NCBI GenBank assembly: GCA_029567375.1
Contig: JAKQLB010000381.1
Location: 1 to 60,134, forward strand
DNA: 60,134 nt
Reading direction: 5' to 3'
DNA from: Bacteroidota bacterium
GTDB taxonomy: Bacteria; Bacteroidota; Bacteroidia; Bacteroidales; UBA932
Positions 1-9,211 of the stretch are shown here, one piece after another. Under the pieces are notes generated by a model. It was given only the letters and a program-made list of their open reading frames with translations. It had not been told where the DNA came from and searched no databases. The position numbers were made by a program, and so were the translations under genes. Each line of letters opens with the position of its first letter. The first letter of the stretch is position 1.

Positions 1-1
1 G

Positions 2-1885
2 GTGGATGTCTCTCACGATGTTATTATCAATGAGGAGGATTGCGGTACGCTCAGAGGACTTATAGCTACTGCTATCAAGAATAAGGATGAGATTGTCGAG
101 ACTCTCAATGAGAGAATTCTCGGTCGTACTTCCGTACATGATATATACAACCCGCTGACCGCTGAAAAAATTCTTTCTGCAGGTGAAGAAATTACCGAAG
201 AGATTGCGGATCTTATTGACACTCTTCCTATTGAAAGCGTTGAGATCCGTTCAGTGCTTACCTGTGAGTCACGCAAGGGTGTTTGTGCCAAATGTTATGG
301 CCGTAACCTCGCAACCGGCCGTATGGTGGAAAAGGGAGAGGTAGTGGGCGTTATCGCTGCACAGTCTATCGGAGAACCGGGCACCCAGCTTACCCTTCGT
401 ACTTTCCACGTAGGTGGTACTGCCGGAACTATTACTTCCGACAGTGAAATCATCTCCAAGTATGAAGGAAAACTTGAATTTGAAGATCTTAGGACCATAA
501 CCAAAGTGGAAGGTAAGAGTGAACGTACCATCGTGGTAAGTCGTGCTACAGAAATGAAGATTGTACACGATACCACAGGCATTAACCTCTCACAGTACAC
601 TATTCCTTATGGTGCGGAGCTCTTTAAAGTCCCCGGCGACCTTGTGGCCAAAGGTGACATGATTTGCAGTTGGGATGCATATAACTCCCTCAACATTTCC
701 GAATATACCGGTACTGTAGTTTATGAGCATCTCATCAACGGTGTTACTTACCGTGAAGAGAGAGACGAAACTTCAGGACATATAGAGAGAGTTGTTATTG
801 AGTCCCGTGATAAGTCCAAAACTCCCTGCGTCATCATCGTTGATGATAGTGGAGATGTCATCCAGACATACAACCTCCCTGTAAATGCCCACATAATGGT
901 GGAGAACAAGCAGAAGATTGTAGCAGGTGATATTATTCATAAAATTCCCAGGGCAATCGGTAAGTCAGGTGACATCACAGGTGGCCTTCCCCGTGTTACA
1001 GAGCTTTTCGAAGCGAGAAATCCTTCCAATCCCGCTACTGTATCTGAGATTGACGGTGAAGTTTCGCTCGGCAAGATCAAACGCGGCAACAAGGAAGTTA
1101 TCATCACCCCCAAGAACGGTGAAAAGAAGGTTTATCTGGTACCCCTTTCCAAGCAGATACTTGTAAATGACAATGACCACGTTAAGGCTGGTACTCCCCT
1201 GTCTGACGGAGTTATCTCTTCCGCTGACATTCTGGCTATCCAGGGTCCCGTAAAGGTGCAGGAGTATATCGTAAATGAGATTCAGGAGGTTTACCGTATG
1301 CAGGGCGTGAAGATTAACGACAAACATTTCGAGATTATTGTGCGTCAGATGATGCGTAAAGTAGAAATAGTTGAACCGGGAGATACCCATTTCCTTCCTG
1401 AGCAGTTGGTTGACAAGTGGGAATTCATGGAGGAGAATGATGAAATCTTCGACAAGAAGGTTGTTACGGATTCGGGAGATTCTACCGAACTGCATAAAGG
1501 AGAGATTGTCACTCTTCGCAAACTCCGTGACGAGAATTCAATTCTCAAACGTCAGGACAAGAAGATAGTCATCGCACGCGATGCTACCCCCGCAACCTCA
1601 AAACAGGTGCTCCAGGGTATTACACGTGCTGCTTTGAGGACCAACAGCTTTATGTCGGCTGCATCCTTCCAGGAAACCACCAAGGTATTGAGTGATGCTG
1701 CAATACGTGGTAAGCAGGATACCCTTGAAGGTCTTAAGGAAATTGTAATCTGCGGACACCTTATTCCTGCCGGTACAGGACAGCGTTCATTTGAGAAACT
1801 GGTTGTAGGTAATATGGAAGATGTACAGAAGGCGCTGAATATTGCAAGACCCCGTAGGCGTGAAAGACCTGTGGAAAGGGAGTAA
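2..1885 (+). CDS. rpoC: DNA-directed RNA polymerase subunit beta' (3' part)
   Basis: This is the C-terminal 627 residues of the largest catalytic subunit of RNA polymerase; the 5' part lies outside the window. The cysteines of the second zinc site are visible in [15 protein letters not shown] (about residues 86-100), followed by the highly conserved [20 protein letters not shown] helix next to the trigger loop. The end contains the conserved [10 protein letters not shown] and [20 protein letters not shown] segments. The reading frame is open from the window edge to a TAA and a strong terminator follows, so the gene is intact at its 3' end. The first codon shown is internal, not a real start. 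Confidence 0.98.
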   Translation: MDVSHDVIINEEDCGTLRGLIATAIKNKDEIVETLNERILGRTSVHDIYNPLTAEKILSAGEEITEEIADLIDTLPIESVEIRSVLTCESRKGVCAKCYGRNLATGRMVEKGEVVGVIAAQSIGEPGTQLTLRTFHVGGTAGTITSDSEIISKYEGKLEFEDLRTITKVEGKSERTIVVSRATEMKIVHDTTGINLSQYTIPYGAELFKVPGDLVAKGDMICSWDAYNSLNISEYTGTVVYEHLINGVTYREERDETSGHIERVVIESRDKSKTPCVIIVDDSGDVIQTYNLPVNAHIMVENKQKIVAGDIIHKIPRAIGKSGDITGGLPRVTELFEARNPSNPATVSEIDGEVSLGKIKRGNKEVIITPKNGEKKVYLVPLSKQILVNDNDHVKAGTPLSDGVISSADILAIQGPVKVQEYIVNEIQEVYRMQGVKINDKHFEIIVRQMMRKVEIVEPGDTHFLPEQLVDKWEFMEENDEIFDKKVVTDSGDSTELHKGEIVTLRKLRDENSILKRQDKKIVIARDATPATSKQVLQGITRAALRTNSFMSAASFQETTKVLSDAAIRGKQDTLEGLKEIVICGHLIPAGTGQRSFEKLVVGNMEDVQKALNIARPRRRERPVERE

Positions 1886-1891
1886 CAAATT

Positions 1892-1920
1892 AAAACGGCC
1901 TCAATTATGAGGCCGTTTTT
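1892..1920 (+). terminator. Rho-independent terminator after rpoC
   Basis: A 12-bp perfect stem (AAAACGGCCTCA at 1892-1903 with its complement at 1908-1919) closes a four-base loop and runs directly into T residues. It sits 6 bases after the rpoC stop and should end the rpoB-rpoC transcript. Confidence 0.9.
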
Positions 1921-1933
1921 AATTTGGAGTTAT

Positions 1934-1980
1934 GAGTGTGTAGTGTGTAGTATGTAGTATGTAGTATGTAGTATGTAGTT
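1934..1980. repeat. Tandem 7-bp repeat (TAGTATG type)
   Basis: Six consecutive copies of a heptamer are seen, two of the form GAGTGTG/TAGTGTG and four of TAGTATG, ending in a partial copy. They fill the space between the rpoC terminator and the tdk terminator. Just after it the 8-mer TCGGAACT occurs twice (1983-2004). No coding role is apparent; slippage could change the copy number. Confidence 0.85.
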
Positions 1981-2011
1981 ACTCGGAACTACACATTCGG
2001 AACTCAGAACT

Positions 2012-2036
2012 AAAAAAGCGACTAAGTCGCTTTTTT
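2012..2036 (-). terminator. Terminator of tdk containing the stop codon
   Basis: AAAAAAGCGACT (2012-2023) pairs with AGTCGCTTTTTT (2025-2036). The tdk stop codon (TAG on the minus strand, 2022-2024) lies in the loop of this hairpin, so the last codons of tdk form the left arm. On the minus strand the hairpin ends in six T residues. Confidence 0.8.
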
Positions 2037-2591
2037 GAGCTTGTTGAAGCAGTGGCGACAGATGGGTTCGTAAATATCTTTTTCACCGAGTTCAACAAGT
2101 TTGTCGCTGGAAGAGAGACGGTGTGAATGGTTTGCAATGTCGCCGCATCTGACGCATATTGCGTGTACTTTGGTAACATATTCGGCCACAGCCATAAGAG
2201 CCGGCATTGGGCCGAAGGGATTGCCGAGATAGTCCATATCAAGTCCCGCGATTATAACTCTGATGCCCTGTGCAGCCAGCTGCTGAACGACATCCACTAT
2301 GCCCTGGTCAAAAAACTGAGCCTCGTCAATTCCTACTACATCTACGTTACCCGTAAGTAGCAAGATGTTGTTGGATGAGTCAACGGGAGTTGAAAGAATT
2401 GTGTTCGAGTCATGCGATACTACCTCCGCGTCCGAATATCTGACATCTATTTTGGGTTTAAAGATCTCAACATTCAGATTGGCGAATTTAGCTCTTTTTA
2501 GACGGCGTATCAGTTCCTCGGTCTTGCCCGAAAACATTGATCCGCATATGACCTCTATCGAGCCCGGATTTTTTGCGCTTTCTATAAACAT
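2022..2591 (-). CDS. tdk: Thymidine kinase
   Basis: Cytosolic salvage enzyme that phosphorylates thymidine with ATP. The 189-residue protein has the P-loop GSMFSGKT near residue 18, the DEAQFFDQG segment of the type II (TK1-like) family in the middle, and four cysteines in the second half (CVRCGD and CRHCF) that would hold the structural zinc. Length is typical of the family. It is read divergently from rsmI with only 43 bases between the starts. A TACCTTTG box at 2620-2627 (minus strand) could be its -7 element. Confidence 0.96.
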   Translation of the reverse strand: MFIESAKNPGSIEVICGSMFSGKTEELIRRLKRAKFANLNVEIFKPKIDVRYSDAEVVSHDSNTILSTPVDSSNNILLLTGNVDVVGIDEAQFFDQGIVDVVQQLAAQGIRVIIAGLDMDYLGNPFGPMPALMAVAEYVTKVHAICVRCGDIANHSHRLSSSDKLVELGEKDIYEPICRHCFNKLKKAT

Positions 2592-2605
2592 TTTTCTTAC
2601 TTTTG
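2572..2605 (+). promoter_or_regulatory. Putative promoter of rsmI
   Basis: TTTG at 2572-2575 is followed after 22 bases by TACTTTTG (2598-2605), a full match to the Bacteroidetes -7 consensus TAnnTTTG. It ends 29 bases before the rsmI start codon and overlaps the first codons of the divergent tdk. The spacing is slightly longer than the usual 19-21. Confidence 0.4.
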
Positions 2606-2634
2606 CATAGAACTCCAGACAAAGGTAATCAAAA

Positions 2635-3333
2635 ATGTCTAGACTTTATATAGTTCCTACTCCAATTGGTAATCTTGAAGATATAACTTTGAGAGCAATA
2701 AGGATTCTCAAGGAGGTGGATCTAATTTTGGCAGAGGATACCAGGACAAGTTCGGTACTATTGCGCAAATATGAGATTACAACCCGAATGGAATCACATC
2801 ACAAATTTAATGAGCACAGGACTGTCGCTTCCGTTACGGAGAAGATTCTGTCCGGGATAACAGTGGCGTTGATCAGCGACGCAGGGACTCCGGGAATATC
2901 CGACCCTGGTTTTCTGCTGGTGCGAAGTTGTGTTGAGGCAGGTATAGAGGTCGAAACCCTTCCCGGTGCCACCGCGTTTGTTCCCGCGCTGGTAAATTCG
3001 GGTTTTCCCTGTGACAGATTTGTCTTCGAGGGATTTCTTCCACAAAAAAAAGGTCGTCAGACACGCCTGAAGGTACTTCAGGAGGAGACCAGGACGATGA
3101 TATTCTATGAATCGCCTTATCGTCTGGTAAAAACATTGAGCCAGTTTGCAGAGTATTTTGGCGCGGAGCGACAGGCAAGCGTATCAAGAGAGATTTCCAA
3201 AATTTACGATACTACGCATCGCGGCACTCTCGCATCGCTGGCTGAGTATTTCACGGCACATGAGCCCAAAGGTGAAATAGTGATAGTGGTCTCCGCACAC
3301 CATACGCCCAAGAATCAGGAGCCGGAAAGCTGA
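2635..3333 (+). CDS. rsmI: 16S rRNA (cytidine(1402)-2'-O)-methyltransferase
   Basis: SAM-dependent tetrapyrrole-methylase-fold enzyme that methylates the 2'-OH of C1402 in 16S rRNA. The 232-residue protein opens with [19 protein letters not shown], the signature of the family, followed by [12 protein letters not shown] and the SAM-binding [14 protein letters not shown] around residue 80. The C-terminal part has [16 protein letters not shown] and KGEIVIVV, also typical. The ATG at 2635 gives the expected N-terminus. It is read away from tdk and towards the HHH protein gene 30 bases downstream. Confidence 0.96.
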   Translation: MSRLYIVPTPIGNLEDITLRAIRILKEVDLILAEDTRTSSVLLRKYEITTRMESHHKFNEHRTVASVTEKILSGITVALISDAGTPGISDPGFLLVRSCVEAGIEVETLPGATAFVPALVNSGFPCDRFVFEGFLPQKKGRQTRLKVLQEETRTMIFYESPYRLVKTLSQFAEYFGAERQASVSREISKIYDTTHRGTLASLAEYFTAHEPKGEIVIVVSAHHTPKNQEPES

Positions 3334-3363
3334 CAATCGACAATATAGTTAACAAACACTTTT

Positions 3364-4320
3364 ATGAGCAAGGTAGATATGGAGAGAAAAGAAAAAGTGA
3401 AAAAGAGCGCAGCATCAGGTGTTATTGCGCTTATATTTCTGATCGTAGGATTTCAAGCGGCGATTTTCTTTGAAAAGGTGATCAACAGATCCGCTCCTCC
3501 AACTGAATCGGAAGAGGCCACAGATGTGGTACGCTACCATACCGAGGCAGATGATTCCATCCTGCACCCCTCATCACAGTACTCTCCGGAGTTTACTTCC
3601 GGAACATATTCCGGAAGCCGGAACACGGGCAGGATTAATCCAGTTGCAGATAATGCTCGGCGGACTCGTTTCGGGGGCTATTCTGCCCCTCAAAAGAGTT
3701 ATCGCAAGTCAAGCCGGCTACCACGGAAGGTAGAGACATTTCCATTCGATCCCAATACAGTCACTGTGGAGGACCTCGTAAGGCTCGGGTTCTCCGAACG
3801 CCAAGCTGAGGTGATCCTCAATTACCGAAGCAAAGGTGGAATATTTCGCAGAAAAGAGGACTTTGCCAGAATGTATGTGGTGTCGGATACCTTGTATCAG
3901 CGTTTGGAGCCATTTATCGACATACCTAAATTGGAACTCAATACTGCCGATAGTGCGGCGCTGGTCACGCTTAGAGGCATAGGACCTTATTACGCACGCA
4001 GGATTATAGAATATAGAGAGCGCCTGGGCGGATTTTTCGATCCGCAGCAATTGATGGAGATTGATGGTATAGACCGGGAGCGTTACGATGGTTTCTCCTC
4101 TTCCATTCAAGCTGACAGTAGTCATATAAAGCGTTTTGATTTCTGGTCTTTGACAAAAGAGGAGCTTAGTGCACACCCTTATGTCGGCTCTTTTGCCGCA
4201 AAGGGCATACTTCGTTACCGTAGTGTCACAGATACATCGCAATGGAGTTTCGGTGATCTTGTGCTCAATAATATACTGACCCCCGACAGGGGTTCAAAAC
4301 TCTCGAAATACCATAAATAA
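3364..4320 (+). CDS. Helix-hairpin-helix (ComEA-like) membrane protein
   Basis: A 318-residue protein with an uncleaved hydrophobic segment near residues 17-35 (GVIALIFLIVGFQAAIFF), a low-complexity linker rich in Ser, Arg and Tyr to about residue 120, and repeated helix-hairpin-helix units. These include DPNTVTVEDLVRLGFSERQA, ELNTADSAALVTLRGIGPYY and YRERLGGFFDPQQLMEI, typical of ComEA-type DNA-binding modules (NTAD..L..L.GIG). ComEA binds incoming DNA in competent bacteria, but Bacteroidetes homologues of this layout are uncharacterised, so the role stays open. It follows rsmI and precedes an ABC exporter. Confidence 0.85.
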   Translation: MSKVDMERKEKVKKSAASGVIALIFLIVGFQAAIFFEKVINRSAPPTESEEATDVVRYHTEADDSILHPSSQYSPEFTSGTYSGSRNTGRINPVADNARRTRFGGYSAPQKSYRKSSRLPRKVETFPFDPNTVTVEDLVRLGFSERQAEVILNYRSKGGIFRRKEDFARMYVVSDTLYQRLEPFIDIPKLELNTADSAALVTLRGIGPYYARRIIEYRERLGGFFDPQQLMEIDGIDRERYDGFSSSIQADSSHIKRFDFWSLTKEELSAHPYVGSFAAKGILRYRSVTDTSQWSFGDLVLNNILTPDRGSKLSKYHK

Positions 4321-4390
4321 TATTTATTACAGGGGACAGACGATTTTTTTGTTTACCTTTACACGCGATTTTTGTTAAAAACAGTAAAAA

Positions 4391-5293
4391 ATGTTGGAAT
4401 GCAGATCCGTCACCAAAAAGTTTGGTGACTTCAAGGCTCTTGACAATGTCTCGATAGAGGCGGAGAAGGGGCGTGTTTTTGGTTTATTGGGTCCTAATGG
4501 GGCCGGTAAGACTACTCTCATCCGTATCATCAACCGTATCACCATCCCTACTGAAGGCGAAGTCATCTACAAAGGCAGATTGATGAGCGGCGAAATGGTA
4601 CGTGAAATAGGCTATCTGCCTGAAGAACGCGGCCTTTATAAAAAGATGAAGGTAGGGGAGCAGGCAATCTATCTTGCGCGTCTGAAAGGACTATCCATGG
4701 CAGAAGCAAGGAAAGAACTCAAAGAGTGGTTTGTTAAATTCGGTATCCGCAGCTGGTGGGATAAAAAGGTGGAGGAACTCTCCAAGGGTATGGCCCAGAA
4801 GGTGCAGTTTATCACTACTGTGCTCCACAAACCCTCCTTGTTAATACTGGACGAACCCTTTGCGGGTTTTGATCCGGTCAATGTGCAGCTCATCAGAAAT
4901 GAGATCCTTAGGATGAAGGAAGAAGGGGCTACGATAATTCTCTCTACTCACAATATGGAATCGGTCGAGGAACTTTGCGATGATATTGCACTGATAAATC
5001 GCGCTAAATTGGTGGTAACAGGCCCTACAGGGCAGATTCGTGAGAAATATGGCTCTAATCAGGTAGAAGTGTTATATCGCTCCTCTCAACCTATTGCCAC
5101 CTGGTCCAAATATTTCACTATCTCAAAGGATGAAGAATATAAACATCTAAGGAGAGCTATACTCGATGTTAACGAAGGCGCAGGATCGCAGCAGATACTT
5201 TCGGAGTTGCTAGGCAGTGTGGATATTGTTTCATACAGGGAACTCGTACCGCGAATGAACGATATTTTTATTAAACTTGTAAGCGAAAAATAG
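4391..5293 (+). CDS. ABC transporter ATP-binding protein (NatA-like)
   Basis: ATPase subunit of an ABC-2 type exporter. The 300-residue protein contains Walker A GPNGAGKTT (about residue 35), the signature ELSKGMAQK, Walker B LLILDEPFAGFDPVN and the H-loop STHNMESVEE. The tail from about residue 215 resembles the DUF4162 extension found in NatA-like subunits. The permease gene starts 9 bases after its stop, so the two form a transporter unit. NatAB of Bacillus exports Na+, but the substrate here cannot be read from the sequence. The nearby TACCTTTA at 4354-4361 is a weak -7 candidate. Confidence 0.92.
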   Translation: MLECRSVTKKFGDFKALDNVSIEAEKGRVFGLLGPNGAGKTTLIRIINRITIPTEGEVIYKGRLMSGEMVREIGYLPEERGLYKKMKVGEQAIYLARLKGLSMAEARKELKEWFVKFGIRSWWDKKVEELSKGMAQKVQFITTVLHKPSLLILDEPFAGFDPVNVQLIRNEILRMKEEGATIILSTHNMESVEELCDDIALINRAKLVVTGPTGQIREKYGSNQVEVLYRSSQPIATWSKYFTISKDEEYKHLRRAILDVNEGAGSQQILSELLGSVDIVSYRELVPRMNDIFIKLVSEK

Positions 5294-5302
5294 GAGGGAG
5301 CC

Positions 5303-6595
5303 ATGAATTTTAATAAGATAGGTATAATATTGGGACGCGAATATTCGGTACGCGTTAAGAAAAGATCTTTTATCCTGACAACTATCCTTACTCCCGTATT
5401 ACTTGCCGCACTCTTCATCGTGCCTACCGTACTGATGTTTGTGGGTGGCAAGGATACAGAGAAGGTCATGGTACAGGACAGTTCAGGCATAGTGGTTCCT
5501 TATCTTGAAAGCAGTTCTACCATAGAATATGTCGTTGCACCTGAAGGCACTACTTTGGAGCAACTAAAGGTAGATTTCAATAGTCTGGATGTCTATGCGC
5601 TCGTTGGAATCTCGGAGCTTGACTCCGCCAACAATGTACAGGTGGTGGCTTACTCTGCCGAGCCTCTGAATGTAGATATCAAGAGTGATATTTCGCGCAA
5701 AGTCAACAAAGCTGTGGAGTCAATGAAACTCTCACTTTACAATATCTCCGATCTCGACCGTATTCTTGCAGAGGTGAAAAGCGATGTGCAAATCACAACC
5801 CTGACTCTCACCGATGAGGGGGAGAAGGAGGAGTCGGCGGAGATTTACATGGCTCTATCATACATAATGAGCTTATTGATTTATATGTTCATCTTTATGT
5901 TTGGCAATATGGTGATGCGAGGAGTGATAGAGGAGAAGAGCGGCCGTATAGTCGAAGTGATTGTCTCCTCCGTTAAGTCTGTTGAGTTGATGATAGGTAA
6001 GATTTTAGGTATTGCCCTCGTTGCTCTGACACAATTTCTGATATGGGTAGTGCTCACTCTGGTTCTCGTTATGGTGGCAGGTTTTCTGATGGGTGGAGAT
6101 ATCGTCGGCACTATGGAGGCAACAGATGTAGCCGGCATGGGTTCTATTCTGAAAGGCATTTTGGAGGTGAGGTTCGGCTATATATTAAGCTGCTTCTTAA
6201 TCTATTTTGTACTCGGATATTTGCTATATGCCGGTATGTTTGCGGCGGTAGGTGCAGCAGTGGATAATGAGGCGGATACCACACAACTTTCGATGCCCGT
6301 AACCATTCCTCTGATTCTGGGTCTCTTCCTGATGATTCCCACTTTCCAAAATCCCACAGGACAATTAGCTTTCTGGTCATCCATAATACCCTTCACCTCT
6401 CCCATGGTGATGATGGCGCGCATTCCTTTCGGTGTGGTACCATTCTGGGAACTCGCCCTTTCGATACTTCTGCTGTTTGCGACTTTCCTTCTGATGGCTG
6501 TGATTTCGGCTAAGATTTATAAGGTGGGTATTCTAACCTACGGTAAAAAGGCCTCCTTTAAAGATCTCTGGAAATGGGTTAAAACAAAGAATTAG
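5303..6595 (+). CDS. ABC-2 type transporter permease (NatB-like)
   Basis: Membrane subunit paired with the ATPase just upstream. The 430-residue protein has one N-terminal membrane segment (about residues 25-47) and a large outer loop to about residue 185. A cluster of five or so membrane segments follows, starting with IYMALSYIMSLLIYMFIFMFG, with the conserved MRGVIEEKSGRIVEVIVSSVKS loop typical of ABC-2 exporters of the NatB group. A GGAGG-like sequence (aggaggga) precedes the ATG, which is unusual in this phylum. The next gene starts 4 bases after the stop. Confidence 0.9.
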   Translation: MNFNKIGIILGREYSVRVKKRSFILTTILTPVLLAALFIVPTVLMFVGGKDTEKVMVQDSSGIVVPYLESSSTIEYVVAPEGTTLEQLKVDFNSLDVYALVGISELDSANNVQVVAYSAEPLNVDIKSDISRKVNKAVESMKLSLYNISDLDRILAEVKSDVQITTLTLTDEGEKEESAEIYMALSYIMSLLIYMFIFMFGNMVMRGVIEEKSGRIVEVIVSSVKSVELMIGKILGIALVALTQFLIWVVLTLVLVMVAGFLMGGDIVGTMEATDVAGMGSILKGILEVRFGYILSCFLIYFVLGYLLYAGMFAAVGAAVDNEADTTQLSMPVTIPLILGLFLMIPTFQNPTGQLAFWSSIIPFTSPMVMMARIPFGVVPFWELALSILLLFATFLLMAVISAKIYKVGILTYGKKASFKDLWKWVKTKN

Positions 6596-6599
6596 AACA

Positions 6600-7364
6600 A
6601 TGAATATCAAAAGACTCTTCGTTATCGTACTGCTGTTGCTTGGAATTTCCGCAGCACATGCCCAGATCAAGTATAGCTGGACGACGGTTGCTATGGATGC
6701 AACCTGGGGTGATATAAAGGATTTCTCTGCTACTAAAATCATCAGCAAATATGAGCCGATGGTAGCTCCGTTGATGGAAATCATCGGTTATTCAGAAGAT
6801 GAATATGATAAAGGCATTCCAGAAGGCCCGCTTTCTAATTTTGCAGTGGATGTAATCCGTGCAATTGGGGAAAAGGAGACCGGTTTGAAGGTGGATGTGG
6901 CTATGACCAACTTCGGAGGTATCCGCACCTCTCTTCCGAAAGGAGCAGTAAGGGTTTATGACGTATTTTCGATTTTCCCTTTCGATAACTATCTTGTGAC
7001 CTTTGACATTTTAGGAGCTGATTTGGATAAATTTCTAAGAAATATGGCCTCACGTGGTCGTGTTGAGGCGTTGAGCAATGTGCAGGTGGTATTTGACGGC
7101 CGGACTTTAGAATCGCTCACTGTTGGAGGTGAACCGATTGATCCGGGAAAAATTTATAGGTTTGCTACCATTAATTTTCTGATGGATGGTGGTGACAGGT
7201 TGAGTGTGGGCGGTTATGCTAAAAATATTACCAACTTGGAGAATATTTTCATCCGTGACGCCATTGTGGATTATATTAGGGAGATGACTGCACGTGGTGA
7301 AATCATTTCTCTTAAAAATGACGGTCGCGTGATTGTAAAGAATATGGAGGACTCCCGAAAATGA
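6600..7364 (+). CDS. 5'-nucleotidase C-terminal domain protein
   Basis: A 254-residue exported protein: signal peptide to about residue 21 (LLLGISAAHAQ), then the substrate-binding domain normally found at the C-terminus of UshA-type 5'-nucleotidases. Recognisable parts are LSNFAVDVIRAIGE, VAMTNFGGIRTSLPKG and VYDVFSIFPFDNYLVTFDILG. It lacks the metal-binding catalytic domain, which is encoded by the next gene; the two overlap by 4 bases (ATGA). The two proteins probably work together in the periplasm on nucleotides or related phosphoesters. The order is reversed compared with the fused enzyme. Confidence 0.92.
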   Translation: MNIKRLFVIVLLLLGISAAHAQIKYSWTTVAMDATWGDIKDFSATKIISKYEPMVAPLMEIIGYSEDEYDKGIPEGPLSNFAVDVIRAIGEKETGLKVDVAMTNFGGIRTSLPKGAVRVYDVFSIFPFDNYLVTFDILGADLDKFLRNMASRGRVEALSNVQVVFDGRTLESLTVGGEPIDPGKIYRFATINFLMDGGDRLSVGGYAKNITNLENIFIRDAIVDYIREMTARGEIISLKNDGRVIVKNMEDSRK

Positions 7365-8215
7365 GACAGAATATCATCACATATACCCTTTTGTGTGTTG
7401 CAGTAGCCGCAATGGCGGTATCTTGTTCGCCCGGACACCTTGTAATACTTCACACAAATGATACTCACAGCCAGATAGAGCCTGTAAGAGTCGGTCGTGA
7501 CCGTGATAAAGGTGGAGTGGAACGACGACTGCAGTATATCAATTCCGTAAGGAAAGAGGTCGGTCGTCGTAATGTCCTGCTACTTGATGCAGGTGATTAT
7601 AACCAGGGTACACCCTATTTTACCGTGGCAAAAGGCGACCTGGAGATCGAGCTTATGAATGCACTCGGATATGATGTGGCAACTCTGGGTAATCATGAGT
7701 TTGATAATGGCCAGGAAGAGCTTGCAAGACGTCTCTCATCGGCTGAATTTGTCACCGTTACCTGTAATTATGACTTTTCGGACTCGGTTTTAAAGGACTA
7801 TGTAAAGCCTTATACCATCGTGCGCCGTGCCGGATTGAAAATCGGCATTATTGGGGTGACATCATACCTCGAGGGAGTTGTACTGAAAAGCCATATTGAC
7901 GGTCTTGTACGCTTGGACGCAATCTCAGAGGTCAATAAATGGGCTGACTGGCTCAAACATGAGAAAAAATGTGATTTGGTAATTCTTCTATCTCATTTCG
8001 GCCATCAGGGCGGTTCAATGGAGCATCCTTCTGATATCCTCATGGCTCAAAATTCAAAAGATATAGACATTATCATAGGAGGCCATTCCCACACTTTTCT
8101 CAAGAACGCAGTAGAAATAGAAAACCTAGTCGGTCGCAAAGTGGTAATCACCCAATGCGGAGGGCAAGGTGTAATCGTGGGCAGAATGGATATTCCTACT
8201 CCCGTTCGACCTTAA
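7361..8215 (+). CDS. 5'-nucleotidase metallophosphoesterase domain lipoprotein
   Basis: The catalytic half of the split 5'-nucleotidase. The 284-residue protein has a lipoprotein-type signal (AAMAVSCSPG, lipid-modified Cys about residue 22). The full set of dimetal motifs follows: LHTNDTHSQIEP, LLDAGDYNQGTP, TLGNHEFDNGQEEL, LLSHFGHQGG and IIGGHSHTFL. The start overlaps the stop of the partner gene, implying translational coupling. Its last 20 bases overlap the 3' end of the convergent DUF4783 gene. Confidence 0.92.
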   Translation: MRQNIITYTLLCVAVAAMAVSCSPGHLVILHTNDTHSQIEPVRVGRDRDKGGVERRLQYINSVRKEVGRRNVLLLDAGDYNQGTPYFTVAKGDLEIELMNALGYDVATLGNHEFDNGQEELARRLSSAEFVTVTCNYDFSDSVLKDYVKPYTIVRRAGLKIGIIGVTSYLEGVVLKSHIDGLVRLDAISEVNKWADWLKHEKKCDLVILLSHFGHQGGSMEHPSDILMAQNSKDIDIIIGGHSHTFLKNAVEIENLVGRKVVITQCGGQGVIVGRMDIPTPVRP

Positions 8216-8630
8216 GTTGCTGAATGGAATTGACTCCGTCAGTAGTCTTGACGTAGAGTATGACTCTGAATTTTTCGCCGCCTGCGGTAAGTGATCCAAC
8301 CGCATATTTCATAGGGGCTTTGCCACTTTTGTGGATTATGGTGAACTTTTTGGGAGTATAGTTGGTGAAAAAGTTCTTAATGATCAGACGTGCCTGATTT
8401 CGGGTACAGTTGTTGATGGCACCCAAAATATTCAGTTCAAGGTTGTCGGCAAACCAGGCGGAGAGTTTTTCATAGTCGCCAGATTGGATATATTTGCCGA
8501 TAGGGGTGAATACATCCTGCTCGGTGTTGCTTTGGACATTGCCCTGTGATGTTCTCAAAAACTGCATCGACTGGGCCGGTGCAGCAAGAGAGAATATCAC
8601 GAACATGGCCAAGAGTAAAATCTTCTTCAT
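8196..8630 (-). CDS. DUF4783 family secreted protein
   Basis: A 144-residue protein with a signal peptide cleaved after about residue 19 (FVIFSLAAPAQS). The body, with FTPIGKYIQSGDYEKLSAWF, ARLIIKNFFTNYTP and FTIIHKSGKAPMKYAVGSL, matches what I know of DUF4783, a Bacteroidetes family with a probable NTF2-like fold and no known function. It is transcribed alone, convergent to the phosphoesterase gene with a 20-base tail overlap. Confidence 0.85.
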   Translation of the reverse strand: MKKILLLAMFVIFSLAAPAQSMQFLRTSQGNVQSNTEQDVFTPIGKYIQSGDYEKLSAWFADNLELNILGAINNCTRNQARLIIKNFFTNYTPKKFTIIHKSGKAPMKYAVGSLTAGGEKFRVILYVKTTDGVNSIQQLKVERE

Positions 8631-8725
8631 TTGGCGTTATAGGTTTAAGAAATAACAAAACTGCATATTATATCGTAAATGAGCAAAAATCAAGCCATCG
8701 AACGAAATAATCCCCCTAAAAATGT

Positions 8726-8733
8726 TATTTTTG
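8726..8733 (+). promoter_or_regulatory. -7 box close to rlmH start
   Basis: TATTTTTG matches TAnnTTTG in full and ends only 4 bases before the rlmH ATG. If used, the transcript would be nearly leaderless. No clear TTTG lies 19-21 bases upstream. Confidence 0.35.
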
Positions 8734-8737
8734 TAGG

Positions 8738-9211
8738 ATGAAAGTCAAACTTCTACTTGTAGGCAAGAGCGTGGAGGACTGGCTTCAGTCGGGACTCAGA
8801 CTCTATACCAGCCGTCTAAAGCACTATGTGCCTTTCGAAATGACGGTTATTCCCGAACTGAAACAGACGTCGGCTCTCTCTGTCGAACAAATCAAAGAGA
8901 GGGAAGGGAACCTTATTCTTGTCGGGCTTAAAAGTTCGGATGAGGTGATACTGCTTGATGAGCGAGGCCAAATGTTTTCTTCTGAAGGTTGGGCACGACA
9001 TTTGGAGCAAAAAATGACATACGGATCAAAAGACCTGGTCTTTGTGGTCGGAGGCGCATACGGGTTTTCTGAAAAAGTCTATCAACGTGCGGACGGAAAA
9101 CTTTCCCTCTCACAGATGACCTTTTCTCATCAGATGGTGCGCCTGATTTTTGTCGAACAATTATACAGAGCATTTACTATCATTAAAGGCGAGCCATACC
9201 ACCACAAGTGA
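8738..9211 (+). CDS. rlmH: 23S rRNA (pseudouridine(1915)-N(3))-methyltransferase
   Basis: SPOUT-class methyltransferase that methylates pseudouridine 1915 in helix 69 of 23S rRNA. The 157-residue length is exact for the family. Conserved segments are LLDERGQMFSSEGWA, FVVGGAYGF (SAM-binding knot) and the C-terminal LSLSQMTFSHQMVRLIFVEQ with YRAFTIIKGEPYHH. The stop codon overlaps the GTG start of the histidine kinase gene that follows. Confidence 0.96.
   Translation: MKVKLLLVGKSVEDWLQSGLRLYTSRLKHYVPFEMTVIPELKQTSALSVEQIKEREGNLILVGLKSSDEVILLDERGQMFSSEGWARHLEQKMTYGSKDLVFVVGGAYGFSEKVYQRADGKLSLSQMTFSHQMVRLIFVEQLYRAFTIIKGEPYHHK

Noticed and set aside
269..600. Minus-strand frames inside rpoC
   Set aside because: They are shadows of the conserved rpoC coding sequence without any independent support.
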